64,000 bases of DNA, taken from assembly GCF_019977735.1 (NCBI RefSeq), contig NZ_AP025018.1, forward strand, positions 6,948,580 through 7,012,579. The letters are read 5' to 3'. Position 1 is the stretch's first letter. Each line of letters opens with the position of its first letter. The translations under genes and the position numbers were made by a program. Shown piece by piece: positions 35,911 to 44,660 of this stretch. A model generated the notes under the pieces. That model did no database searches and had not been told where the DNA came from. It worked only from the letters and a program-made list of their open reading frames with translations. Source of the DNA: Calothrix sp. PCC 7716 (GTDB taxonomy: Bacteria > Cyanobacteriota > Cyanobacteriia > Cyanobacteriales > Nostocaceae).

Positions 35911-37395
35911 CTAGCCCTGTCAAGGTGACTTTTTGGCTTCGGCTAAAAGCCTTGCAGTAGCGACGTGTCGGTGACGTGGGTCGCAAGTTGGAGGGTCAAT
36001 ATTTTTCTTTGGGGCGCGCGGTTGTTTGAGAAATGAACTTAAGCGAACGCGCGCAGCCAAATCAACTAAAACTGAAGCAAGCTGTTGTTGATTTAATTCA
36101 GCAAAAATACTCCAATTTTCGGGAGGAATGGCAATCATCATACCCCTATAAGTACCCTGAATTTCTTCTGCCATATAATAGTCAGATAGACCTGCTTCAA
36201 CTTTTCCAACTCCATGTACTGATGCTAGAACTGCACGAACAGTTGCCAAAATATTGTAGGTAACTAATGCTAAACAAAAAGAAAATAATGCGGCTTTGGG
36301 ATAACCCAAAGTTTGAATTTCACATTCGTAATTTTGAGTTACATCTTGGAATAAATTTTCGACACTTCGTCGCCCACGGTAAAGTTCTGCAACAATTTCA
36401 GTTTTTGCTTCACTAACTGGTAACATAGTTAGAATTGCTATTTCTGACTCCCCATTACGGGTTGGTTTAAATAGTTTTAAAACTATTCGTCTTACAAGTA
36501 CTGATTCTCCCCCATAAGTTAAACGTACCATTTGCTCAAATAGCTCTCCTGTGGTGGTTTTGCCTTTTCTGCGTAAAGCACTTACTATCTCTTGTGGCAT
36601 ACTTTTATGTTCACGTATGACAAAATTTGAACCACGCTTAATGATTCCAAATAAGAATCCTAACGTACACATGCAGCGGTCTCCAATCCACAGTTCTCCC
36701 GCATTCACTGTTGGCAAAACTTGATTAAATAATGACCGTTCCTGTGCGTGACCATCCTCACAAGGAAAAACATTAATTGCTAATCTTAACTCTGGGTCAA
36801 GTATGACGAGAGATTTTCCCGGTAGCGCGACTGCTCCAATATTTCTGAGTACTTCAAGGCGATGGTCGGTTCCTTCTAAACAATTACCATCTATTACTCG
36901 AATCTTATATGGCGCCAATAAGGAAGGTGATTTTCCTCCAATCAATTCAATCAACGATGCCATCGACATCCCTGTTTCGCGGACAATTGCAGCGCTTACA
37001 CAAGTATCAACTCGATTTAATTTATCGTACACAGCTGTTCTACTAACATTTAATTGTTGAGCTTTGGCTCTATACGCCGCGTTCACGGATGGATGAATTC
37101 CGCATACAACCAAACTCATCAAATCTACTACACTCGAAAACAGCAACTCCCGCGTATACTGGGTTTGAGCGTTTGTTTCAAATATTTGATTGATTTTTTC
37201 TGGCGCCAACACTTGTTCCATCAATCCTCTAACCATGACACTGATTGGACTTTCTTCCACAAATCGCTCAAAAATTGCACCCAGCATAAAGCTAGCCCTT
37301 CCTCAAGTTGTCGCTCGGCGCCCGCGAATTCAGGCGCTGTAGATAATTATCCCACAAAAGGATATTGTCTAACCTTGCCACCTTGACAGGGCTAG
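35911..37395. mobile_element. Complete IS4-type insertion sequence with CTAG target duplication
   Basis: The element proper spans 35915-37391 (1477 bp) with 13-bp perfect terminal inverted repeats (ccctgtcaaggtg). CTAG flanks it on each side (35911-35914 and 37392-37395), the likely 4-bp target duplication. Outside that, ggtgggcagtg on the left and cactgccc acc on the right are the two halves of the genomic TGGGCA/TGCCCA palindrome, so the element jumped into the centre of that palindrome. One transposase gene fills it. Intact ends and ORF suggest a recent, possibly active copy. Confidence 0.9.
35920..37287 (-). CDS. IS4-like DDE transposase
   Basis: 455 residues covering almost the whole element. 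DDE residues: Asp in IRVIDGNCLEG, Asp in LWIGDRCMC and Glu in the Y-x2-R-x3-E signature YRGRRSVENLFQDV. The Lys that usually follows six residues later in IS4 (YREK) appears as Thr/Gln here. An N-terminal helical region with NVSRTAVYDKLNR may bind DNA. The stop codon lies in the left terminal inverted repeat. It cuts and pastes the element at its ends. Confidence 0.92.
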   Translation of the reverse strand: MLGAIFERFVEESPISVMVRGLMEQVLAPEKINQIFETNAQTQYTRELLFSSVVDLMSLVVCGIHPSVNAAYRAKAQQLNVSRTAVYDKLNRVDTCVSAAIVRETGMSMASLIELIGGKSPSLLAPYKIRVIDGNCLEGTDHRLEVLRNIGAVALPGKSLVILDPELRLAINVFPCEDGHAQERSLFNQVLPTVNAGELWIGDRCMCTLGFLFGIIKRGSNFVIREHKSMPQEIVSALRRKGKTTTGELFEQMVRLTYGGESVLVRRIVLKLFKPTRNGESEIAILTMLPVSEAKTEIVAELYRGRRSVENLFQDVTQNYECEIQTLGYPKAALFSFCLALVTYNILATVRAVLASVHGVGKVEAGLSDYYMAEEIQGTYRGMMIAIPPENWSIFAELNQQQLASVLVDLAARVRLSSFLKQPRAPKKNIDPPTCDPRHRHVATARLLAEAKKSP

Positions 37396-37454
37396 CACTG
37401 CCCACCCTACTGTGAGTGATTTTTTTAATAATTGATTCAATATCGTAATATTTA

Positions 37455-37488
37455 TAGTAGAGACGTTATTTATAACGTCTCTATTTTA
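37455..37488. repeat. GTAGAGACGTTA...TAACGTCTCTA hairpin repeat
   Basis: Perfect stem of about 12 bp, same dispersed family as 5476, 6811 and 32147. Confidence 0.75.
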
Positions 37489-37563
37489 TTTTTATTAAAA
37501 AGGTTATAAATATGACCAAAGTTTTAGAAGATGCCGCCCATGTATAGAACGGGCAAGGATGCC

Positions 37564-37638
37564 CATTCCACAAGAATGGTTAATTCCACAAGAATGGTTA
37601 ATTCCACAAGAATGGTTAATTCCACAAGAATGGTTAAT
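37564..37638. repeat. Four tandem copies of an 18-bp unit (AATTCCACAAGAATGGTT)
   Basis: The unit contains ccattcca-caa-gaatgg, a palindrome derived from the 3' tail of the neighbouring GGGCAAGGATGCCC element. The copies look identical, pointing to a recent slippage event. Confidence 0.9.
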
Positions 37639-37674
37639 TTAATTTTTGCCTCTTAAGCACATTCCTGCATCATT

Positions 37675-37849
37675 AAATTATCTCTCAACATAAATTAATT
37701 AACATATTCCATTTTTCGGTAAAATACCATAAAATTACTTAGTTTTAAGAGCAAACACTGTAAATATACTAGAATTTGTATAAATAACTAGGCTATATGT
37801 TCAGCGAAACCTTAAATAAATTGATAAATGGTAACTTTTATTAAAATAT
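37675..37849 (+). promoter_or_regulatory. Upstream region shared with the paralogous kinase gene at 48635
   Basis: Blocks conserved with 48470-48634: aaattatctctc then acataaattaat, a taccataaaattactta-like stretch, gagcaaa, and ctaggctat just before the gene. Position and conservation suggest a promoter plus operator or leader common to both kinase genes. No consensus -35/-10 can be named with confidence. Confidence 0.5.
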
Positions 37850-40201
37850 ATGTATCAACCTGAACACAGCCCAGGAGATATTATTCACGGGCGTTATAAA
37901 ATTATTAACTTCATTAGCAGGGGAGGGTTTGGTGAGACTTACAAAGTGGAAGATGCACAACAAGCAAATCTCATTTGTCTGCTCAAATACCTAAGACCAC
38001 AAAACAGCAGTCCAACGGTTTTGAGACTCGCAGAAGAAAAGTTTGCTCAAGAGGCAGATATTTTACGTCGTTTAGGAAGCCATAATCAAATTCCACAGCT
38101 TTATGATTACTTTGAGGAAAATCTCAAGTTTTATTTAGTTGAGGAATATATTGATGGTCAAAATCTTGCTAATGAACTACGTATGGAGTTATTCAGCGAG
38201 ACAAAAGTTATTGAAGTTTTATATGATGTTTTAAAAATTATAGATTATCTCTCTCAAAATTATGTTATTCACCGTGATATTAAACCTGAAAATTTAATTA
38301 GAAGAAGTTCTGATAACAAAATTGTTTTAGTTGACTTTGGAGCAGTTAAAGAAGTTGGTACCCTAGTAGTAAATGCTCAGGGGCAAACAATCTTAACAAT
38401 GGCTATTGGCACACCCGGCTTTATGGCGCCTGAACAATTGGATGGAAAACCACAATTTGCTAGCGATATTTATGCTTTAGGTGTAACGGCATTATTTCTT
38501 TTAACAAGACAAATTCCTGTTTTAAATCAATATAATAACTCAATTTTTAACGGGGTGAGAATCCAACCTCACTTCGCAAAAATTTTAGAAAACATGGTGC
38601 GTTATAAATATGAAGAACGCTATCATAATGCATCTGATGTTCTTGCGGATTTAGAACCATTAACTTTGTTAGGACAAGTACTTAACCATCGGTACGAAAT
38701 TAACAGTTATTTAGGTGGAGAAGGGTTGATTTACACCTATTCTGCCCAAGATAAGCAACGTCCTTATCAAGCTAATTGTATTATTAAACAATTGAAGCTT
38801 ACACACTATAACCAAAGATTGCTGCAAGAGGCACAAAATCGTTTTTCAGCCGCAGTTCAATCACTAAAAACATTACCTGCTCATCAGCAAATACCACAAA
38901 TATCAGACCATTTTCAAAATAATAAAGAATTCTATTTAATTTATGATTTTATTGACGGAGAGTCTTTAAGTAAACAAATTACAGCAGTAAGCTTGAGCGA
39001 AGTTGAAGTGACTGCATTGTTGAAAGATATTTTAAATATATTATCATTTATACATCAACATGGAGTTATTCATGGTGATATCAAGTCTTCTAATTTAATT
39101 AAAAGACATCAAGATGGGAAATTTTGTCTAATTAATTTTGCAGATTTGAAACAAATAGCAAATTTAAGCTTTAATGGACAAAATATAATTGTTCCACCAA
39201 GAGGAACAAATGGATATATGGCGCCTGAGCAATTTCAAAATAGATTGCAAGCTAACAGTGATATTTATTCTTTGGGCATGACAGCTATTCAAGCTTTAAC
39301 AAAAATTTATCCAGACCAATTACAAAGAGATTCCCAAGATGAAGTTATATGGCAAAACCAAGCTCAAGTCAGTTCAAAGTTAACAAGAATATTAAATAAA
39401 ATGGTACGTTTCCAAGCTGGAAAACGCTATCAATCTGCTCAAAGTGTTTTAAATGATTTAAATACTCAAACTTTGCAGGAAAAACTAGAAAAATATTGGA
39501 AAGTATTAGTTTTAATTGGTATAACTTTAAGTGCGCTTCTTGCTTTTCGTATTTATATAGTTTTACAAGAATTGCAAAGAGACAATTTTTTCAATCAAGG
39601 CTTTGAGAAAAAGCAGGAAGGAGATAATAAAAAAAATAACGGAGATATTATTGGCGCCAATAAAGCTTATGATGAAGCTATTCAAAAATTCAATCAAGCC
39701 TTAGAAATAGACTCAACTTTTACAAAGGCTAAGGTTAATTTGGGTTATACTCATGTTCAGCGTGGTAGTTTTACAAAATCTTTAATAGCTTGTAATGATG
39801 CAAAAAAGGATGATTATAATAATCCTAAAATTTTTATTTGCTTGGGCAATGCAAAGCATGGTTTAAAACAATATGAAGAAGCTTTACAAGATTACGAGCA
39901 AAGTATTAAATTAGCTTCTAAACCAGATGATATTGATGATTTGGTAAAAGCTTTGACTAATAAAGGTGAATCATTACTCGCATTGCAAAAATTTAATGAT
40001 GCCCTGGAAGCATATACACAAGCTACTCAAAAGCAGCCAAATAATTCTATTGCTTGGACTGGTAAGGGTAAAGCTCTGTTAAGTTTAGAAAAATATAATG
40101 ATGCGCTCGATGCTTTTAGAAAAGCTCTTACTATCAAAAATGATTATAAACCTGCAATAGATGGTGAAAAAGAAGCGCGTAAACGATTAAATTTACCGTA
40201 G
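37850..40201 (+). CDS. Tandem kinase-pseudokinase with membrane span and TPR repeats (kinase 1)
   Basis: 783 residues. Kinase 1 (about 15-275): FISRGGFGETYKVED, Lys in CLLKYLR, VIHRDIKPENLI, LVDFGAVKEV and FMAPEQLD, all motifs present. Kinase 2 (about 285-540): Lys in CIIKQLK, VIHGDIKSSNLI, but DFG is replaced by NFADLKQ, and the Gly loop is LGGEGLIYTYS, so probably weak or inactive. One span (about 549-570, VLVLIGITLSALLAFRIYIV) is followed by about 200 residues of TPRs (YEEALQDYEQSIKLA, YNDALDAFRKALTI), presumably outside the cytoplasm. It ends 20 bp from the end of the convergent CHAT gene. A paralogue is at 48635. Confidence 0.9.
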   Translation: MYQPEHSPGDIIHGRYKIINFISRGGFGETYKVEDAQQANLICLLKYLRPQNSSPTVLRLAEEKFAQEADILRRLGSHNQIPQLYDYFEENLKFYLVEEYIDGQNLANELRMELFSETKVIEVLYDVLKIIDYLSQNYVIHRDIKPENLIRRSSDNKIVLVDFGAVKEVGTLVVNAQGQTILTMAIGTPGFMAPEQLDGKPQFASDIYALGVTALFLLTRQIPVLNQYNNSIFNGVRIQPHFAKILENMVRYKYEERYHNASDVLADLEPLTLLGQVLNHRYEINSYLGGEGLIYTYSAQDKQRPYQANCIIKQLKLTHYNQRLLQEAQNRFSAAVQSLKTLPAHQQIPQISDHFQNNKEFYLIYDFIDGESLSKQITAVSLSEVEVTALLKDILNILSFIHQHGVIHGDIKSSNLIKRHQDGKFCLINFADLKQIANLSFNGQNIIVPPRGTNGYMAPEQFQNRLQANSDIYSLGMTAIQALTKIYPDQLQRDSQDEVIWQNQAQVSSKLTRILNKMVRFQAGKRYQSAQSVLNDLNTQTLQEKLEKYWKVLVLIGITLSALLAFRIYIVLQELQRDNFFNQGFEKKQEGDNKKNNGDIIGANKAYDEAIQKFNQALEIDSTFTKAKVNLGYTHVQRGSFTKSLIACNDAKKDDYNNPKIFICLGNAKHGLKQYEEALQDYEQSIKLASKPDDIDDLVKALTNKGESLLALQKFNDALEAYTQATQKQPNNSIAWTGKGKALLSLEKYNDALDAFRKALTIKNDYKPAIDGEKEARKRLNLP

Positions 40202-40221
40202 GGCAGGCTTTCCGGCCTATC

Positions 40222-42933
40222 CTACAGCCAATTACCTACTAAAACAAAAGGCGCCCAATAAAAAGGATGATTAAACTTTTGAATTTTCAATAGAGATATT
40301 TGAGCATTGCGAAGTGCTTCTGCCCTAGACAATTTGCGTGTAATCAAATTGTGATAAAATTCTTTCATCAATTCGACCGTAGCATCATCTGATACAGACC
40401 ACAAACTCGCGATAGTACTACTTGCTTCAGAGCGTATTACTACACCAGCCATACCTAAAGCTGCTTTTTCATCTCCAGAAGCTGTTTGGCAAGCGCTAAG
40501 AACAAGCAATTCTATATTTTTATTGTTGATACTATCTTGAGGATTAAGCAAATTCTGAAAATCATCTACATTAATAGTACTATTATTGCCAGTTACAAGA
40601 AATGTTCGTTCTCGATTAGAACTAAAAACACCGTGGGTTGCTAAATGCACAATAGTAGGAGAAGTTTTAATTTGTGTTTGCAAATTCTTTTGGTTAAAGT
40701 TTTTATTAGGAAGTATTGTAGTCGCTACTCCTACTTTTTCAAATTGCTTAATACTATTTAATTCTTTTTCTACTCCTCGAAGTCCTGGAAATGGCTCTTT
40801 ACCGATATATTGAGTTTCACTAACACCTGCTGCTAAAATTTTCATATTGCTGCGTGACACTGGTTTTGTTTCCACCAGTTCTTGACCTAAATTTAGAACG
40901 ACATTATATTTTTCAATTAGATATTTTTGAGATATGTTATCATGTAAAGCTGCTATAGGAATTTTTTGGAAGGCTCTATCTAGTAAGAAAACTAAAGTTT
41001 TGACATCTTTTGGGTCTAATTGATTATTTTCTTCTAAAGGTTTTATTAACCAATTATATACAAGCTGAGATTTTTTCAAAAATTCATGTTTATTTTTTTT
41101 TAGTTTTTGCTGTTGAAATTCGTCTGTATCTAAATTTCCCCCACTATTAATTAGAAGAGCCGAGTCTGATTTAAGCTCTGTGTTATTATATATAATGCTT
41201 GCCAAGCTTTCTAAAGTATTTTTAACTTCATCTTCGTTGACAGGAAAATAATTACTAGTTGTTTGTCCTGAACGGTAAAGAATGACCTCTAAGCGATTTT
41301 TCAAAATAATTGGATAAATCACAACAGCGTTTTGGTCAATTTTGTCTATTTGTACTGGTTTAGCAACAGGAGGGGAACATGGTTCTTGAAAAAAGTTATC
41401 TAGTTCTGCTAATTGTAGAGATTGCATAACAAGACGAGCTGTATCTAAGGGACTTTTTAGTGGTTTACCCTCTGTTTGTAGTACTAGCTGCTCAAAATCT
41501 ATTTTATTTCTGTCTGCTTGCAATAGTAAATCGATAAATTCTCTATATATAGGTTCTACATTTTGACGAAATGAAAACTGATTATCTGTATTAGTTACTA
41601 AATCCGCTCGCAGTGACTGAAGTATATTCCATGCTTCTGCGTAAGATGATAATGCTGCTTTTATATCTCCTTGGGTTTTTAGAATGCGTCCTAACTGGTG
41701 TCTATGACGATATAATATTTGGCGCCTATCGGCATTAATTTCATTCGACAACGACAAAGCTTGTTCAGTTAGTTTCTTTGCTGTATCAAGGTTGAGCTTA
41801 TCTTGTTGCGTTAAATTTCCTGTTTCCGGCACCTGTAGTTCATATAATCTAGCAAGACTTCCTAAAGCTAATGTTTCTGCTTGCTTGTCTCCTAAGTTAC
41901 GAGACTTCTGAATAGCTGTAGATAAAATTTTGGCAATTTTTTGTTCTGGATAATATTTTTTGTTACGATTAAGTTCAATTAAGCTGTTGCTAAAATTAAT
42001 ATATGCATAAATAGCTTCGCGATTCTGTGGTAATTTTTCTAAATTTAACTCGACTTTTGGTAATTTCTGTGCCAAAATATTATCTAGCTTTAACTGTAAT
42101 CTTTCTAAATCATCCTTGTTGATTTTGATAATTTGTTCAGCCCACCATTGTTTGTTTTCAACTAATAAACTTATTTGATTCAGTTCAGCTTGAGTTTGTG
42201 TTAATATAGAAGATTGTTTCTTAGCTAAATCATAGTTACTCATCGCTTGCTGATATAAATTTAAAGTAAAATCAGCAGTATTAAAATTAGCATCTTCATC
42301 AAGAATATTACTTACGATTATTTTATAATCTAAGCTATTTCTATTTTTACTTGCTTTAATACGTTTGAGATTACCTAAGCTAATATATATAATGCTCTGA
42401 TATTCTGGATATTGTTTTGATGCTTCTAAGCTTGTCTGTAAAACTGTATTTGCCAATTCTAACTCATCTAATTTTTGCAGAATATCACCGAGAAGACGTA
42501 AGCTAATTACTTTATTTATATTTGCGTGTACTTGTAAACTATTTATAAACTTTTTATGTACTATTTTAATATCATTACTATTTTTGTTATTCTTAATTAA
42601 TTGGTCACAGGTTAAATTTTTAATAAAGAGTTGAGTAATTTGATTACACGCTTCTGGATAAAGTCCCAATGATTGTAAAGCTTGAGCTTTATTAATTAAA
42701 TTTCTATTTTTCCCTTCTTCATCTTTTTTATATGCATCTGCTGCTTGCTGCCATACTTTTACGGCTTCGGCAAAACGTCCAGCTTCGTAATATGAGTTAC
42801 CTTGCTGTTCTAATTTTAAGGCATTGGATGCTTGAGATGGAATAGGAGCAATTATACTTAGAACAAACGTGAATAATATTGATATTAAAATGGATTGTAC
42901 TGTAAGGTAAAATAAAAACCTTTTTCTTGCCAT
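40222..42933 (-). CDS. Secreted TPR-CHAT protein (caspase-like)
   Basis: 903 residues. Signal peptide with hydrophobic core (LISILFTFVLSIIAPIPSQA), then TPR-like helices (about 40-480: NSYYEAGRFAEAVKVWQQAA, KAALSSYAEAWNILQSL), then a C-terminal CHAT domain (about 600-903). The catalytic His is in IVHLATHGVFSS and the Cys in ELLVLSACQTASGDE, both present. CHAT proteins are caspase-fold peptidases; HetF is the Nostoc example. Its start overlaps the tpsB-like gene by 49 bp, so it is the last gene of a three-gene unit. An extracytoplasmic protease acting on the TPS system is inferred. Confidence 0.9.
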   Translation of the reverse strand: MARKRFLFYLTVQSILISILFTFVLSIIAPIPSQASNALKLEQQGNSYYEAGRFAEAVKVWQQAADAYKKDEEGKNRNLINKAQALQSLGLYPEACNQITQLFIKNLTCDQLIKNNKNSNDIKIVHKKFINSLQVHANINKVISLRLLGDILQKLDELELANTVLQTSLEASKQYPEYQSIIYISLGNLKRIKASKNRNSLDYKIIVSNILDEDANFNTADFTLNLYQQAMSNYDLAKKQSSILTQTQAELNQISLLVENKQWWAEQIIKINKDDLERLQLKLDNILAQKLPKVELNLEKLPQNREAIYAYINFSNSLIELNRNKKYYPEQKIAKILSTAIQKSRNLGDKQAETLALGSLARLYELQVPETGNLTQQDKLNLDTAKKLTEQALSLSNEINADRRQILYRHRHQLGRILKTQGDIKAALSSYAEAWNILQSLRADLVTNTDNQFSFRQNVEPIYREFIDLLLQADRNKIDFEQLVLQTEGKPLKSPLDTARLVMQSLQLAELDNFFQEPCSPPVAKPVQIDKIDQNAVVIYPIILKNRLEVILYRSGQTTSNYFPVNEDEVKNTLESLASIIYNNTELKSDSALLINSGGNLDTDEFQQQKLKKNKHEFLKKSQLVYNWLIKPLEENNQLDPKDVKTLVFLLDRAFQKIPIAALHDNISQKYLIEKYNVVLNLGQELVETKPVSRSNMKILAAGVSETQYIGKEPFPGLRGVEKELNSIKQFEKVGVATTILPNKNFNQKNLQTQIKTSPTIVHLATHGVFSSNRERTFLVTGNNSTINVDDFQNLLNPQDSINNKNIELLVLSACQTASGDEKAALGMAGVVIRSEASSTIASLWSVSDDATVELMKEFYHNLITRKLSRAEALRNAQISLLKIQKFNHPFYWAPFVLVGNWL

Positions 42934-44660
42934 GTTCTTTCCCTCGCATCAATATTAACTAACGGAATGCCATAATCTAAACGCGCGTTAAATTGTTCAC
43001 CCATTTGCCATTGCAAACCCAAGCCAACGGAAGCCAAAGTATTAGTAGTATCTAAAGTACTCTCACTACCGCTGTTCCAAGTAGTTCCAACATCAACAAA
43101 TGGAATTACCCGTAATATATTATTTCCTTTAGCTGTACTGTAAATAGGTAATTGCAAATCTGCTGAGACAAAAACACCATTATCGCTAAATAAAGCATCT
43201 TGACGATAACCCCGCGCGCTAAAAATACCACCTAATGTAAACTGTTCTAAAGGAACGAGTGCTGTATTAGCTAGTTGCACGTCTGAACGAACTAAAAGTC
43301 TAGGTGTAACACGGGGGTTATTACTTTTTGAACCGAGCAAACGTAACCACTGTAGTTGTCCTCTCCATGCAAAAAAACGACTATCAGGCGCCGAGTCATT
43401 CATTGAGGCATTAAATGCACCTACTCCCACGCTAAACTGAGAGCGTGCCAAAAATACTTCTTGAAAACTGCTTCGTCTCCACTCCTGAAAAAAACGCAGC
43501 GCTGAAATGCGAGTATTTCCTCGTGCATCTGCTCCTACAGAAATAGGAAAATCTACCCCTAAAACAGAAGTATCACTTTCTCGTCGAGATAATGTTAAAC
43601 CGAGTGCAAGCTCTTGTGTAAACTCTGCACGCGCGTTTTGTACTACTGGTTGACGCAAGCTAATTTCATAATTACGAGAGTTTGACTCAATATCTAAATC
43701 TTTAAATGGCGGTTCTATAATATTGTTTGAAGTTTTGCTATAGCTAAAACCAATAGTACCATTCCGCGAATTTATCGGTATCGTGTAGCTTGCATTTATC
43801 CCATTACTGCCATCAGTATTGTCATAACCTATATTTAACCTATCTCCTAACCCCGTTAAATTAGCTTCTTCTATTTCTACACCCCGTCTAAAACTACCCA
43901 CACTAGGGTTCCTGCTGTTATCTAATATAATTCCAATATTGTCAGTACTTGCTTCTCTAAATGTAACTTTCAGTAAATTAGTACCAGGAATAGTGCCCGC
44001 AGATAATTCTGCTGATATGCTTTCAATTAAAGGATTTTGTTGCAGCAGTTGTAAAGTTTCGCGTAAACGTATGATATTTAAAGGTTTGGCAATACCTAAT
44101 TCTAAACGTGAGCGCACGTAACTATCATTTAATTGTTTGGAACTTGTTGGTTCTCTTGTAACTCGCAGTTCTTGTAAGCTACCTTCAATAATTTGAATTT
44201 TAACAACACAACTTTCGGCGCCTTGTGACTTGACAAAACAACCAGTTAATGTTTGTTCTGGAATATAGGCGCCGGAAGTCACATATCCTTCTTTAATATA
44301 AAGGCTAGTAATTTTAGAAGCAGCTTGGAGGAGTTGTGTAAAAGTTATAGGTTGCTTTGTATTTGTAAACTCTTGAATTTCTTGACGCAGCCTTTGGTTA
44401 CTAAATATATTAGAGCCATCAAAATCGAAACGCTCAATAGTAATTCTACCTGTAACGTTATCAAGATTTTGCTCAGGAGTCGGTAAGTCAGGAAAAATTC
44501 GTAGAAGTTCTTCTTGGGGAAGTAGAGGTTCTTCAACAAAAGGAATATTTTGTGCGCGTGCGAACAAACATGTGTTACTCAAAGCAACAAACCCCAACAC
44601 AACCAAAAATTTAATATGCATGGCAGTTAGTTGTAGGTTGGTTGGAGGAACGGAACCCAA
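42885..44660 (-). CDS. TpsB outer-membrane transporter (ShlB/FhaC/HecB family)
   Basis: 591 residues. After an N-terminal signal-like segment (IKFLVVLGFVALSNTCLF) come POTRA domains (about 70-220: ITIERFDFDGSNIFSNQRL, VVKIQIIEGSLQELRV) and a 16-strand barrel region ending TLQYNPF, with Phe at the end as in outer-membrane proteins. The VRSDVQLANTALVPLEQFTLGG stretch and RGYRQD are the conserved FhaC L6 loop (VRGY-like). It would export the TpsA partner encoded upstream. Overlaps tpsA by 50 bp and the CHAT gene by 49 bp. Confidence 0.93.
   Translation of the reverse strand: MGSVPPTNLQLTAMHIKFLVVLGFVALSNTCLFARAQNIPFVEEPLLPQEELLRIFPDLPTPEQNLDNVTGRITIERFDFDGSNIFSNQRLRQEIQEFTNTKQPITFTQLLQAASKITSLYIKEGYVTSGAYIPEQTLTGCFVKSQGAESCVVKIQIIEGSLQELRVTREPTSSKQLNDSYVRSRLELGIAKPLNIIRLRETLQLLQQNPLIESISAELSAGTIPGTNLLKVTFREASTDNIGIILDNSRNPSVGSFRRGVEIEEANLTGLGDRLNIGYDNTDGSNGINASYTIPINSRNGTIGFSYSKTSNNIIEPPFKDLDIESNSRNYEISLRQPVVQNARAEFTQELALGLTLSRRESDTSVLGVDFPISVGADARGNTRISALRFFQEWRRSSFQEVFLARSQFSVGVGAFNASMNDSAPDSRFFAWRGQLQWLRLLGSKSNNPRVTPRLLVRSDVQLANTALVPLEQFTLGGIFSARGYRQDALFSDNGVFVSADLQLPIYSTAKGNNILRVIPFVDVGTTWNSGSESTLDTTNTLASVGLGLQWQMGEQFNARLDYGIPLVNIDARERTWQEKGFYFTLQYNPF

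Larger units (their letters stand above)
37396..37849. other. Repeat-rich leader of kinase gene 1
   Basis: After the insertion sequence come the gagacg hairpin (37455-37488), a GGGCAAGGATGCCC palindrome with an 18-bp amplification (37564-37638), then about 170 bp (from about 37675) that resemble the region upstream of the paralogous kinase gene at 48635. The shared stretch includes aaattatctct, taccataaaattactt and ctaggctat. This probably holds a common promoter or regulatory site. Confidence 0.6.
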
